From CAXSBR01 sp964252015 (GTDB lineage Bacteria; Actinomycetota; Actinomycetes; Mycobacteriales; Jatrophihabitantaceae): a stretch of DNA of 64,000 nucleotides. The DNA is taken from positions 62,001 through 126,000 of the forward strand of contig CAXULW010000009.1 in NCBI GenBank assembly GCA_964252015.1, given 5' to 3'. Positions 26,418 to 34,280 of the stretch are shown piece after piece. The notes beneath the pieces are model-generated. The model was not told where the DNA came from and did not search any database. It saw nothing but the letters and a program-made list of their open reading frames with translations. Position 1 is the stretch's first letter, and each line of letters starts with the position of its first letter. The position numbers were made by a program, and so were the translations under genes.

Positions 26418-27767
26418 TCATGCGGCGTCGGATTCGAAGTAGTCAAAGATGTGGTGCGTCGTATTGCGTTGGGGTGTTCGGTCGGGGTCGATCCACCAGG
26501 GTGGGAGCCATTCGGGGACGCCGTTGGTCATGCGGCATTCCCATCCCATTTTCTGGTGTTCGCGGTGGTGGTAGCCGCAGAGCAGGGTCATGTTGGTCAG
26601 GTCGGTGGGTCCGCCGTGTTCCCAGTGGGTCACGTGATGGGTTTCGGTCCAGGTGGGTGGGGCGTCGCAGCCGGGGAAGGAGCACCCACCGTCTCTGGCT
26701 GCTAACACGCGGCGTTGGCTGGGGGTGCCGTGGCGTTTGCTGCGGCCGTAGTTGAGGATCCCACCGGCGTCGGACAGGACGACGGGGATGATGTCGGCGT
26801 CGGCGGCCATTTTCAGGGCGGCGGGGATGCTGATCAGCCCGCCGTGGCCGGTGGTGGCCAGCCCGAGGCGGGTTTCGAGTTGGGTCAGGGTCATGGTGAC
26901 CACGACGATCGCGGGGACACCACCACTGTCGGGCAGCGAGCCGGAGCGCAGCAGCCTCTTGCAGGCGTCGTGCAGCGCGTCGTGCATGCGTTGGGCGTAG
27001 CTGCGCGGGTCGGGGGTGCCGGGCGTGACGGTGCCGTCGACTGTGGTGGCGGGGGTGGCCGGTTTGGGTGCGGCGAGGGGTTCCAGAACGGCCAGGGCGG
27101 CGGCGGTGCATTCCGGGGTGAGCCGGCCGCGGATGTCGGACGAGCCGTCGGTGTTGGGGCGGATCGTGAGCCCGCGCAGGCGTTGCTGGTCCTCCTCGGA
27201 GGCCAACCTGCCGTCGGGGTCGATGACGGTCAGAGCGTGCAAGGCGGCGCTGGCGACGTGGTCGCTGGGCTGGGTGTGAGCCAACTGGACCAGGAACGTC
27301 TCCAACCCGGCGCCGTGCTGGGCGCGGGCGGCGGCGGGGATCTTGTGCACGGTGGAGGTGATGACCCGGGCGTGCGCGATCGAGATGTCCCCAGCAGCCT
27401 GCGCGGCGGCGACCGCGGGGTACAGCGGGTCCATCGCTGCGCCGGTGAAGTCGACCCGCGGACCCAGCTCTTTCGCCGCCCGGACCCGCCCGGCGGCCTC
27501 GGACGGGGACAGCCGCAACGCCTGGACCAGCACGGCCGCGGTGTTGCGGGCACCGACGTCGGCATGGACACCGGAGGAAGACAACGCCGCGACCAGGACA
27601 TGATCGAACGCGGGCAGCCGGCGGGCCTGCACCTCGACCAGGCGCGCCAGCTCGACCAGAGCCAACCCGGTAAGGGAGGTCACCGGCAGGCCCATAAGTC
27701 CGTCTACGGCGGCGGTGAGCGCGGCGACAGCAGCTTCCGCGTCACCCTCCACCCCGTCGTAGCTCAT
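26418..27767 (-). CDS. 13E12-repeat family HNH endonuclease domain protein (DUF222-HNH)
   Basis: This 449-residue protein has an N-terminal helical DUF222 region (about 1-300) and a C-terminal HNH module (about 375-425). The HNH module shows CSFPGCDAPPTWTETHH, HWEHGGPTDLTN and CGYHHREH, so the zinc-binding Cys and catalytic His residues are intact. The family is multicopy in many actinobacteria; some members are thought to be mobile or defence-related but the function is not established. A near-consensus promoter (TGGACA, 17 bp, TAGTAT) sits seven bases before the ATG, which suggests a leaderless transcript. There is no Shine-Dalgarno sequence. Confidence 0.9.
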   Translation of the reverse strand: MSYDGVEGDAEAAVAALTAAVDGLMGLPVTSLTGLALVELARLVEVQARRLPAFDHVLVAALSSSGVHADVGARNTAAVLVQALRLSPSEAAGRVRAAKELGPRVDFTGAAMDPLYPAVAAAQAAGDISIAHARVITSTVHKIPAAARAQHGAGLETFLVQLAHTQPSDHVASAALHALTVIDPDGRLASEEDQQRLRGLTIRPNTDGSSDIRGRLTPECTAAALAVLEPLAAPKPATPATTVDGTVTPGTPDPRSYAQRMHDALHDACKRLLRSGSLPDSGGVPAIVVVTMTLTQLETRLGLATTGHGGLISIPAALKMAADADIIPVVLSDAGGILNYGRSKRHGTPSQRRVLAARDGGCSFPGCDAPPTWTETHHVTHWEHGGPTDLTNMTLLCGYHHREHQKMGWECRMTNGVPEWLPPWWIDPDRTPQRNTTHHIFDYFESDAA

Positions 27768-27774
27768 GTGTTCT

Positions 27775-27803
27775 ATACTACCGACCGTCGCACCGGATGT
27801 CCA
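27775..27803 (-). promoter_or_regulatory. Sigma-70-type promoter of the HNH gene, leaderless arrangement
   Basis: On the minus strand TGGACA (27803-27798), a 17-bp spacer and TAGTAT (27780-27775) are followed by AGAACAC and then the ATG at 27767. The expected transcription start falls on or within two bases of the start codon. This is the best-looking housekeeping promoter I found in the window. Confidence 0.65.
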
Positions 27804-27858
27804 GCGAAGTTCTCAAGATCTTTAACGGGCCCGGGCGGGCGAAAGCGCAAGGCAAAAG

Positions 27859-27904
27859 CCAAACCCAAGGCCCCCACTTATCGTCGATGCGCCTTTGGTT
27901 TGGG
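27859..27904. other. Inverted repeat upstream of the DUF3072 gene
   Basis: CCAAACC-CA-AGGC and GCCT-TT-GGTTTGG face each other, forming an eleven-pair hairpin with a small internal loop around the sequence CCCCACTTATCGTCGATGC. It lies in a 281-bp gap that is less GC-rich than its surroundings, between the divergent HNH and DUF3072 genes. It could be an RNA structure in the DUF3072 leader or an operator. Confidence 0.35.
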
Positions 27905-27916
27905 TGGCACGAGAAG

Positions 27917-27942
27917 CACCTCGACAAGCCACCTCGACAAGC
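27917..27942. repeat. Two tandem 13-bp units (CACCTCGACAAGC)
   Basis: CACCTCGACAAGC occurs twice back to back in the non-coding gap upstream of the DUF3072 gene. No function is apparent; it may be a slippage product or a pair of binding half-sites. Confidence 0.7.
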
Positions 27943-27994
27943 CAACTCAAAGCGATGCAAAGTGCGAAGGCGCCAAACGCAGGAGTATTACAAG

Positions 27995-28007
27995 GGTTAC
28001 GGTAACC
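27995..28007. promoter_or_regulatory. Perfect 13-bp palindrome upstream of the DUF3072 gene
   Basis: GGTTAC-G-GTAACC is a perfect inverted repeat centred about 48 bp upstream of the DUF3072 start codon. Its place in the probable promoter region makes a transcription-factor operator plausible. The binding protein is unknown and no regulator gene is adjacent. Confidence 0.4.
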
Positions 28008-28048
28008 TAGAACATGCATTCGATCATCGACAGACCAACGGGAGCGAC

Positions 28049-28342
28049 ATGACCAAGCAAGCCGAACCAGCCAACAACGTCGAAGAAGGCCCAGCCGGGT
28101 CACCGGCCGCCGCACCGGCGGCACCGCCGGCCGCGCCCGCGGGCACGCCGCCGGAGGTCACGCACAACCCCGAACGCGATCCGTCGGATTGGGTCACCGG
28201 TGGCGAACCATCCACCGGGCCGCAGGAGTCCTACATTCGCACGCTGGCCAAAGAGGCGGGCGAGGACGTTCCGACCGGCCTGACCAAAGCCGAGGCCTCC
28301 GAGACGATCGACCGACTACAAGGCCAGACCGGCCGCGGCTGA
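28049..28342 (+). CDS. DUF3072 domain protein
   Basis: A 97-residue protein with a disordered Ala/Pro-rich N-terminus (about 1-40) and a C-terminal DUF3072 motif containing DWVTGGEPSTGPQESYIRTL and GLTKAEASETIDRLQ. The family is widespread in actinobacteria and some proteobacteria and has no established function; the helical KAEAS-IDRLQ part resembles small SAP- or Lsr2-like helices only loosely. The ATG at 28049 has ACGGGAGCG upstream. The frame is open back to 27797, but that part lacks coding character. The gene has its own upstream region with a palindrome and ends at a hairpin. Confidence 0.8.
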   Translation: MTKQAEPANNVEEGPAGSPAAAPAAPPAAPAGTPPEVTHNPERDPSDWVTGGEPSTGPQESYIRTLAKEAGEDVPTGLTKAEASETIDRLQGQTGRG

Positions 28343-28360
28343 GCGGCCCTGACACCCTGG

Positions 28361-28395
28361 GGCGCCGTGGTTTTGACCGTCAAGAGCACGGCGCC
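28361..28395. terminator. Hairpin between convergent DUF3072 and cupin genes
   Basis: GGCGCCGTG and CACGGCGCC form a perfect 9-bp stem around a 17-nt loop. The loop-side TTTT follows the first arm. The position between two stops on opposite strands suggests a bidirectional terminator. Confidence 0.6.
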
Positions 28396-28422
28396 AAACC
28401 GGGGATCAGAGGTGAGCGGGGA

Positions 28423-28902
28423 TCAGAGCCAGTGATTGTCGTGCTCGATGTAGAACGCGTCGCGCTGTTCCGGCGTCAGCTCCGACAGGTGCGGTAGAGC
28501 TTCGAAATAGGCTTCGCGCGGCCCGGCGGGGGCAAAGTGCAGCAGCATCGACGCCGGCGCCCCGGACTCATTGCGAAAACCGTGTATGCCGCCTTCGGGA
28601 ACGTGCACCCAGTCGCCGGGCCCGGTGTCTATCCACTGCGTCCCGTGGTAGATCCGGATCGAGCCGGTGAGGACGTAGAACGATTCCGTCATGGTGCGGT
28701 GGAAGTGTGGATCCGGCCCGGACCGCTCGGGGCCCATCTCCCAGCGGTACAGGCCGAACAGTCCGTTCGTCGACGCGCCGGTCTCCAGGTAGTGCACGGT
28801 GTTGCCGCTGGCGTAACGCAATTCAGGCGCGTGATCAGCGCCGCGGAAACGAGCGGACACCTGGCCGTCGCGGCCCAGGTAGCGAGGCGGCGGATAGCTC
28901 AT
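28423..28902 (-). CDS. Cupin-domain protein
   Basis: A 159-residue single-cupin protein. Cupin motif 1 appears as PDPHFHRTMTESFYVLTGSIRIYHG (metal ligands His, His, Glu as landmarks) and motif 2 as GDWVHVPEGGIHGFRNES with the third His. It is probably a metal-binding dioxygenase, isomerase or sensor of unknown substrate. It begins 21 bp after the acdS stop on the same strand with a GAAGGAG ribosome site, so it is likely co-transcribed with the ACC deaminase gene. A link to ACC or related amino-acid metabolism is inference from position. Confidence 0.85.
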   Translation of the reverse strand: MSYPPPRYLGRDGQVSARFRGADHAPELRYASGNTVHYLETGASTNGLFGLYRWEMGPERSGPDPHFHRTMTESFYVLTGSIRIYHGTQWIDTGPGDWVHVPEGGIHGFRNESGAPASMLLHFAPAGPREAYFEALPHLSELTPEQRDAFYIEHDNHWL

Positions 28903-28923
28903 GGGCGACTCCTTCCCGCTCGA

Positions 28924-29934
28924 TCAGCTGCGGAACAAGGCACTGTACGCATTCAGCGCCGGCTGCCCGCCGAGATGGGCGTAGAGCACGGTGGAGTCGG
29001 CCGATATCTCGCCGCTGGTGACCAGGTCGATGAGCCCGGCCATGGACTTTCCTTCGTAGACGGGGTCGATGATCATTCCCTCGAGCCGGCCGGAGAGACG
29101 GATCGCGTCCAGGGTGGAGTCCACCGGTATGCCGTAGAAGTCACCCGCCCAACCGGCCAGGACCGTGATTTCGTCGTCACGAAGGTCGCGGTCGAGCCCG
29201 ATCAACGCGGCGGTGTTACGGGCGATCTTGGCCACCTGCGCCTGGGTCTCGGCCAGCTTGGCCGACGCGTCGATGCCGATCACGCGGCGGGGGCGTTGCT
29301 GCCCCGCGAACCCGGCGATCATCCCGGCGTGGGTCGAGCCGGTCACGCTACACACGATGATGGTGTCGAAGAAGACGCCGAGCTCGCGTTCCTGCGTGAC
29401 GACCTCGTCGGCCCAGTTGGCGAACCCGAGCCCGCCCAGGCGATGGTCGGACGCACCGGCCGGGATCGCGTACGGCACGCCGCCGTGGGAGCGCACATCG
29501 TCCATCGCCCGTTCCCAGCTGGATTTGAAGCCGATACCGAAGCCGGCCTCGACCAACTCGACCTCGGCCCCCATGATCCGTGACAGCAGGATGTTGCCCA
29601 CCCGGTCGTTGACCGAATCGGGCCAGTCGACCCAGCTCTCCTGGATCAGCCGCGCCTTCAGCCCCAGCTTGGCCGCCACCGCCGCGACCTGACGGGTGTG
29701 GTTGGACTGCACGCCCCCGATCGACACCAGATGGGTGGCGCCCTGAGCCAACGCTTCCGGCACGAGGTACTCGAGCTTGCGGGTCTTGTTGCCGCCAAAG
29801 GCCAGCCCGGAGTTGCAGTCCTCGCGTTTGGCCCAGATCGCAGCCCCGCCCAGGTGCGCGGTCAGGCGCCCCAGCGGATGGACCGGGCTCGGCCCGAACG
29901 TGAGTGGATAACGCGGAAAGTCACTGATCGGCAT
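28924..29934 (-). CDS. acdS: 1-aminocyclopropane-1-carboxylate (ACC) deaminase
   Basis: A 336-residue fold-type II PLP enzyme that cleaves ACC, the plant ethylene precursor, to ammonia and 2-oxobutanoate. It matches the family end to end, starting FPRYPLTFGPSPVHPL. Lys50 in FGGNKTRKLEY is the PLP lysine. Tyr293 and Glu294 in VYEGKS and Leu321 in HLGG match the positions that separate true ACC deaminases from D-cysteine desulfhydrases. The frame extends upstream to 30102, but the ATG at 29934 gives the family start. It is followed by a cupin gene and is divergent from a C39-like gene. No adjacent AcdR-type regulator is seen. Confidence 0.92.
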   Translation of the reverse strand: MPISDFPRYPLTFGPSPVHPLGRLTAHLGGAAIWAKREDCNSGLAFGGNKTRKLEYLVPEALAQGATHLVSIGGVQSNHTRQVAAVAAKLGLKARLIQESWVDWPDSVNDRVGNILLSRIMGAEVELVEAGFGIGFKSSWERAMDDVRSHGGVPYAIPAGASDHRLGGLGFANWADEVVTQERELGVFFDTIIVCSVTGSTHAGMIAGFAGQQRPRRVIGIDASAKLAETQAQVAKIARNTAALIGLDRDLRDDEITVLAGWAGDFYGIPVDSTLDAIRLSGRLEGMIIDPVYEGKSMAGLIDLVTSGEISADSTVLYAHLGGQPALNAYSALFRS

Positions 29935-30058
29935 CGGGTTTCCACCGAACCGCGGGGGCAGGCACGGCGTCACCGTACCGCCATTGCGGCGAGATCCTGG
30001 ACTCCGCCCGCCCCAGCGGCCAGACTCGGAAAGCCGCAGACCCGACGAACGGAGAGCG

Positions 30059-30781
30059 ATGTCTTCCACGGTCACCGCCACGGCGATGCGATGGCTCCGC
30101 ACCCAGATCGCACAGGCGCCGACGATTCCCTCAGCAGCGCGAGAGGTGACCGGAGCGTCGGAGGAGAACCATCAGCCGGACGTCGGCAAGTTCGCGCCGG
30201 GTGGTGAGCAGTTTCGTCAGCCCGACCAGACGACCTGCGGCTCGAGCTCCCTGATCATGGCCAAGATGATCAACACGCCGGAGTACGGCGCGGACCTGCT
30301 CGCGCCGGGCGACGACGGAAACGTCGATCTGGTCGCCGGCACCAAACGGTTCGACCAGGCGGTGCTGTCCATGCACCGCACCACCGGCGGCTGGAAGGAC
30401 AGCGGCGGCACGTGGCAGTTGCCGTGGCCGACCCAGCTCGGCACGCCGCCCTGGGCGGTGGCGCGCCAAATGAGCGTCAGCGGTGGCAGCGGCCGGCCGG
30501 GCACCAAGTACCGCGCCCACGTGGCCAACCCGGCCGACCTCGCCACCAGCTATCACGCCGTCACCAGCGCGGTCGACGCCGGGGAGTGTGTACCGCTGTT
30601 CATCGGTGACGACGTGATGGCCCGCCACGTCGTCCTCGTCACCGGAGAGTCCGGAGACGGGTTGTCGATCTACGATCCGTCGTCCGGATACTGGGTGACC
30701 GCGAGCCGTGACGCTTACGTCAGCGGCCGCATCGGCGTGGCCGGATGGAGCCAGCCCTGGTTCGTCGTCACGCCCGCCTGA
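30059..30781 (+). CDS. Uncharacterised C39-like (papain-fold) possible cysteine peptidase
   Basis: A 240-residue protein that I cannot assign to a characterised family. It contains PDQTTCGSSSLIMAK with Gln57 and Cys60, which resembles the oxyanion Gln and nucleophilic Cys of peptidase C39 and BtrH-like enzymes. Later it has MARHVVLVTG (His190) and SIYDPSSGYW (Asp206) at spacing typical of a papain-like triad. There is no signal peptide. The ATG at 30059 follows AACGGAGAGCG. It is divergent from acdS and converges with dps. A protease or amide-transferase role is inferred from the motif pattern only. Confidence 0.7.
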   Translation: MSSTVTATAMRWLRTQIAQAPTIPSAAREVTGASEENHQPDVGKFAPGGEQFRQPDQTTCGSSSLIMAKMINTPEYGADLLAPGDDGNVDLVAGTKRFDQAVLSMHRTTGGWKDSGGTWQLPWPTQLGTPPWAVARQMSVSGGSGRPGTKYRAHVANPADLATSYHAVTSAVDAGECVPLFIGDDVMARHVVLVTGESGDGLSIYDPSSGYWVTASRDAYVSGRIGVAGWSQPWFVVTPA

Positions 30782-30784
30782 CCC

Positions 30785-31363
30785 CTACCGGCTGGCGCGT
30801 CGGGCCGCCGACTTCTCGGTCGTGGCCGACCCGGTGGACAGCGTGCCACCCGAACCCTCGAGGTGCGCGCGCACGAACCACTGGTACTTCTCCAGCAAGG
30901 TCGACTGACCGATGAGCATGTCCTCGGTGACCGGGTCGACGTCGCCGACCTTCTCGATCGCCTCGCGATGCGACTCGATGACCCCGGCGTAGACAACGTC
31001 CAGGGCACCGAGATGCTCCTGGGTGTCGGCGCGGCCGAGGGAGTAGTCGTCCCACGAACGCCCGGCGACGAGGGCACCCGGCGTGCCCTGCGGGGATCCG
31101 CCCAGGGTCGAGATCCGCTCGGCCGTCTCGTCCACCATGAGCCGGACCGCGTCCACCTGCGGGTCGAGCATCTCGTGCACCGCGATGAAGTGCGGGCCGA
31201 CGACGTTCCAGTGGACGTGCTTCAAGGTCAGCGCCAGATCGCTCAGGGCGTTGAGCCGGTCCTGCAGGGTCGCGATCTCGTCGGCAGCGTCCTTGGTCTC
31301 GATGCCCGGGACGGTGTATGCGGGCGGGTTCGGCGTGGTGGCCTTGCGGGTGCGGGCGGGCAT
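30785..31363 (-). CDS. dps: Dps-family ferritin-like DNA-protection protein
   Basis: A 192-residue four-helix protein of the Dps/starvation family, which forms a dodecamer that oxidises and stores iron and can coat DNA. The inter-subunit ferroxidase residues are present: KHVHWNVVGPHF (His) and HEMLDPQVD followed by ETAERI (Asp, Glu). A basic, disordered N-terminus (PARTRKATTP) and a Lys/Arg C-terminal tail (EKSAARRASR) could bind DNA. The ATG at 31363 follows AAAGG. A possible promoter lies about 55 bp upstream. It converges with the C39-like gene, with only 3 bp between stops. Confidence 0.9.
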   Translation of the reverse strand: MPARTRKATTPNPPAYTVPGIETKDAADEIATLQDRLNALSDLALTLKHVHWNVVGPHFIAVHEMLDPQVDAVRLMVDETAERISTLGGSPQGTPGALVAGRSWDDYSLGRADTQEHLGALDVVYAGVIESHREAIEKVGDVDPVTEDMLIGQSTLLEKYQWFVRAHLEGSGGTLSTGSATTEKSAARRASR

Positions 31364-31417
31364 GAAACGGCCTTTCGTGATTTGTCGTCGCGCCCGCGGT
31401 TTGGACGGTTGCCTTTC

Positions 31418-31445
31418 ACCATAGGCCGCGCCGACTCGCCGTCAC
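31418..31445 (-). promoter_or_regulatory. Possible dps promoter
   Basis: On the minus strand GTGACG, a 16-bp spacer and TATGGT occur 55 bp before the dps start. Each box matches four of six sigma-70 consensus bases. It overlaps the region upstream of the divergent DDAH gene. A stress-sigma promoter was looked for and not found. Confidence 0.35.
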
Positions 31446-31469
31446 CATCACGTCTGCAACCATGTTGCG

Positions 31470-32246
31470 GTGGAGGAGTCGCGGCGGGCCCTGGTGCGTC
31501 GACCGTCGGCACGCTTGAACGACGGGATCACCACTCACATCGATCGGGTGCCGGTCGACCTCGGCCGGGCCATGGCGCAATGGGCCGGTTACGTCGACGT
31601 GATGGCTGCGTCCGGCTGGGAAATACTCGAGGTGCCGCCGGCCGACGATTGCCCGGACAGTGTCTTCGTCGAAGACCTGGTCGTCATGTTCGGTGCCACC
31701 GCCGTACTGACGCAGCCCGGTGCAGACAGCCGCCGCGCCGAGGTGGCCGGCGCCGCCGAGGTGCTCGACGGCCTCGGCTACCGGACCGTGTCCATCGACG
31801 GTGACGCTCGCCTCGATGGCGGCGACGTGCTCAAGGTCGGCGCGCGGGCGTACGTCGGCCGCGGCGGACGGACGAACGCGGAGGGCGTGCGGCAACTGCG
31901 CGCGCTGGTGGCGCCGATGGGCCACACCGTCACCGCGGTGCCGTTGACGAAGGCCCTGCACCTCAAGTCCGCGGTGACCGCGCTGCCCGACGGCACCATC
32001 ATCGGTTGGGCGCCCGTGGTCGACGACCCCGCGTTCTTCCCGCAGTTCATGGCCATGCCCGAGGAGCCGGGCGCGCACGTCGTCGATCTCGGGGACGGCC
32101 GGTTGCTGATGTCCGCGGCGGCACCGCGGTCGGCCGCCCTGATCGCCGACCTGGGTTACACCCCGGTGCCGGTGGACATCTCCGAGTTCGAGAAGCGGGA
32201 AGGCTGTGTCACCTGCCTGTCCGTGCGACTACGTGCGGGGCCGTGA
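31470..32246 (+). CDS. ddaH: Dimethylarginine dimethylaminohydrolase (DDAH)
   Basis: A 258-residue guanidino-modifying enzyme. It hydrolyses N-omega-methylated arginines to citrulline and (di)methylamine. It opens RALVRRPSARLNDGITTH and has the DSVFVEDLVV block with substrate-binding Asp/Glu. His164 is in ALHLKSAVT and the catalytic Cys249 in CVTCLSVR. Arginine deiminase relatives are longer, so DDAH is favoured. The GTG at 31470 fits the family N-terminus. The gene converges with an APC-type permease across a strong hairpin. A source of methylarginine, such as degraded eukaryotic protein, would suit a plant- or soil-associated life. Confidence 0.9.
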   Translation: MEESRRALVRRPSARLNDGITTHIDRVPVDLGRAMAQWAGYVDVMAASGWEILEVPPADDCPDSVFVEDLVVMFGATAVLTQPGADSRRAEVAGAAEVLDGLGYRTVSIDGDARLDGGDVLKVGARAYVGRGGRTNAEGVRQLRALVAPMGHTVTAVPLTKALHLKSAVTALPDGTIIGWAPVVDDPAFFPQFMAMPEEPGAHVVDLGDGRLLMSAAAPRSAALIADLGYTPVPVDISEFEKREGCVTCLSVRLRAGP

Positions 32247-32271
32247 CGGCGCATGCGTCTGGAAATGCCGA

Positions 32272-32311
32272 ATGGCGGTGGGTTCCACGTTTTCGCCGGA
32301 CCCACCGCCAT
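32272..32311. terminator. Strong bidirectional terminator hairpin
   Basis: ATGGCGGTGGGT and ACCCACCGCCAT form a perfect 12-bp stem around a 16-nt loop that includes CGTTTTCG. It lies between the convergent ddaH and APC permease stops, 25 bp and 15 bp away. Confidence 0.8.
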
Positions 32312-32326
32312 CGGGCGAATTGAGGA

Positions 32327-34057
32327 CTACTCAGCCATGAAGTTGATCTGGTGCGCGTCGCGCTCGATCGCGGCGTCCACGTCAGCCTGCTTCATGACGC
32401 AGTTGATGGCCCAGTAGTAGATCGCCACTGCGAACACGATGACGACCAGCAGATCCACTTCCGACGGCAGGACGTCATGGAACCGCGACAGCCAGGGGTG
32501 GTTGGCGATGTCGTACGTGAACTGGCCCTTGTGGGCTGGATCCGGAATCGACTTCGGGCCCCACTGACCGTAGCGGCCCAGAGCGCTGATGATGCTCAGA
32601 CCGATCAGCCAGGGCGCGATCCACACCGCGTGCGACAGCTTGTTCAGTGCGTCGGTCTTCTTCGCGAAGGCGCCGATGAAGAACAGGACGAAACCGACGA
32701 TGATCAGGATGTCGAGCTTCCATGTGAAGTCCCAGCCGGTCCAGTAGATCAGCAGGTTGGCGAAGGCGAAGCCGGCCGGCAGCAGGATCTTGGGCGCCGG
32801 CATGCGGTAGGGACGCACCCGGTCGGCGCGGTCGTGAATCAGCAACGCGCCGAGTGCAACCGGGGCGAACGCGTACATCACCGCGGTCGTGTCGGTGACG
32901 ATGGAGACGATGGAGTTCCAGCTCTTGAACGGCCCGAAGGCGCAGATACCGACGATCGCCGCCACCAGGAGCGAGATGACCGGGACCCCGCGCGCGTTCG
33001 TGGTGGCCAGCGCCTGGGGCATCTCCTCCTCTTCGCCGATGGCGTAGGAGATTCGCGCGGTCGTACCGAGGTACACCAGCCCGGTGCCACCGGGCGAGAT
33101 GACCGCATCGATGATCAGGACGGTGCCCAGCCACGTGGCTCCGACGGCCAGCGCGATGGTGTACCACGCGCCGTAGTTGCTGGCGCCGGTCGCGCCGAGC
33201 GGATTCCCCCAGCCGTTAGCCAAGTTGGCCGGCTTGAGGGCGCCGATGAACACGACCTCCAGCAACAAGTAGATCGCGGCGCCGATCGCCATCGCCGCCA
33301 GGATGGCCCGGGAGATGTCCTTCTTGGGGTTCTTGGCCTCGCCGGCCAGCTGCGCCGCCTGTTCAAAGCCCTGCAACGCGAACACGACGCCAGCGGGCAA
33401 CGCCGCGAAGATGCCGTGGATCCCGAACGGCGCGAAGCCGCCGCCGCCGCCGTGGTCGCTCGAGGTGTGGAAGTTGCCCGGGTGGAAAGCGAGAAAGGCC
33501 ACGACGACGATGGCCAGGACCGGCACGAGCGTCTTCCAGATGACGATGCCCGTGTTGCTCTCGGCCATGACCTTCGCACCGGCCAGGTTCAACGCGGTGA
33601 ATCCGACCATGGCCAGGATGGCGACGATGAGGCCGCGTCCGTTCAGCAGGCCGTCCTTCGTGATCATGTTGAAATGCTTGTCGACCCAGTGGACGGACGA
33701 CAGGTAGGTCAGCGAGGCGATGATCTCGACCGGGGCGATGAACACCGCCTGCAGCCAGGAGGTCCAGCCGGACAGGAAGCCGGCGACCGGACCGTGGGAG
33801 AAGTAGGCGAACCGGGCAGTGCCGCCGGCCACCGGGTAGGTCGCACCCAGCTCAGCATAAATCAGCGCCAATGTGGACAACATGAGCGCGCCGATGACCC
33901 ACGAGACGATGCCGGCGGGCCCGGCTACCTCGGCGACGTGCAACGCCCCGAGCAGCCAACCCGACCCGATGATCGAACCCAACGACACGAACATCAACCC
34001 GTAGAAACCGACCGACCTCTGCAGGCCCGGGCTAGTGGCCGTTTCTGTCTGCGACAT
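32327..34057 (-). CDS. APC-superfamily amino-acid/polyamine permease
   Basis: A 576-residue membrane protein with about 12 to 14 helices. The N-terminus contains the APC signature FYGLMFVSLGSIIGSGWLLGA, with the GSIIGSGW substrate-binding loop in helix 1. Helix 6 has FALQGFEQAAQLAGEAKNP. The long hydrophilic C-terminus ends DAAIERDAHQINFMAE. It imports amino acids or related amines with protons or sodium. The ATG at 34057 follows ACGGAGGATGT; a longer frame from 34123 lacks a ribosome site. The substrate is unknown. Its convergent neighbour is DDAH, so citrulline or methylarginine transport is only a guess. Confidence 0.88.
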   Translation of the reverse strand: MSQTETATSPGLQRSVGFYGLMFVSLGSIIGSGWLLGALHVAEVAGPAGIVSWVIGALMLSTLALIYAELGATYPVAGGTARFAYFSHGPVAGFLSGWTSWLQAVFIAPVEIIASLTYLSSVHWVDKHFNMITKDGLLNGRGLIVAILAMVGFTALNLAGAKVMAESNTGIVIWKTLVPVLAIVVVAFLAFHPGNFHTSSDHGGGGGFAPFGIHGIFAALPAGVVFALQGFEQAAQLAGEAKNPKKDISRAILAAMAIGAAIYLLLEVVFIGALKPANLANGWGNPLGATGASNYGAWYTIALAVGATWLGTVLIIDAVISPGGTGLVYLGTTARISYAIGEEEEMPQALATTNARGVPVISLLVAAIVGICAFGPFKSWNSIVSIVTDTTAVMYAFAPVALGALLIHDRADRVRPYRMPAPKILLPAGFAFANLLIYWTGWDFTWKLDILIIVGFVLFFIGAFAKKTDALNKLSHAVWIAPWLIGLSIISALGRYGQWGPKSIPDPAHKGQFTYDIANHPWLSRFHDVLPSEVDLLVVIVFAVAIYYWAINCVMKQADVDAAIERDAHQINFMAE

Positions 34058-34173
34058 ACATCCTCCGTGTGGGGAGCTGATCCGGCGTTCACGGACTGTT
34101 CTCTTGACAGTCGCCGGAGTCAATGCACCGGGCCGTTAGCCTTCGTCGGCTGTTGATGACCGCTCGGAGCCGG

Positions 34174-34202
34174 GCGAAATTTAGCGCTGATCAATTTCAC
34201 GC
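34174..34202. promoter_or_regulatory. Inverted repeat in the gap between the APC permease and ABC-F genes
   Basis: The 324-bp gap 34058-34381 holds no full-length gene. Near its middle, GCGAAATT and AATTTCACGC flank TAGCGCTGATC in an AT-richer island, forming an imperfect inverted repeat. It could be an operator for either divergent gene. The right third of the gap is the 34-codon leader ORF listed separately; the rest shows nothing recognisable. Confidence 0.3.
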
Positions 34203-34280
34203 CTGTTTCGGGGCTAGTTCGGCCCGTCGCCGGGGCGGCGGCGGTGAAATGGCGCTGGGCCCGGGCGGCAGACTTACGTC

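Noticed and set aside
24317..26446. A 709-residue minus-strand frame across the GCS2-like gene
   Set aside because: It is the antisense shadow of the GCS2-like gene and part of the LLM gene. Its composition is that of a high-GC shadow frame and it shows no domain.
26418..27767. Homing endonuclease or defence island based on the HNH gene
   Set aside because: The protein is the common 13E12/DUF222-HNH type. No intron, intein, restriction or methylase partner is adjacent.
32351..34156. A 601-residue plus-strand frame opposite the APC permease
   Set aside because: It mirrors the permease gene and is Gln/Arg/Asp-rich with no motif; the hydrophobic helices are clearly on the minus strand.
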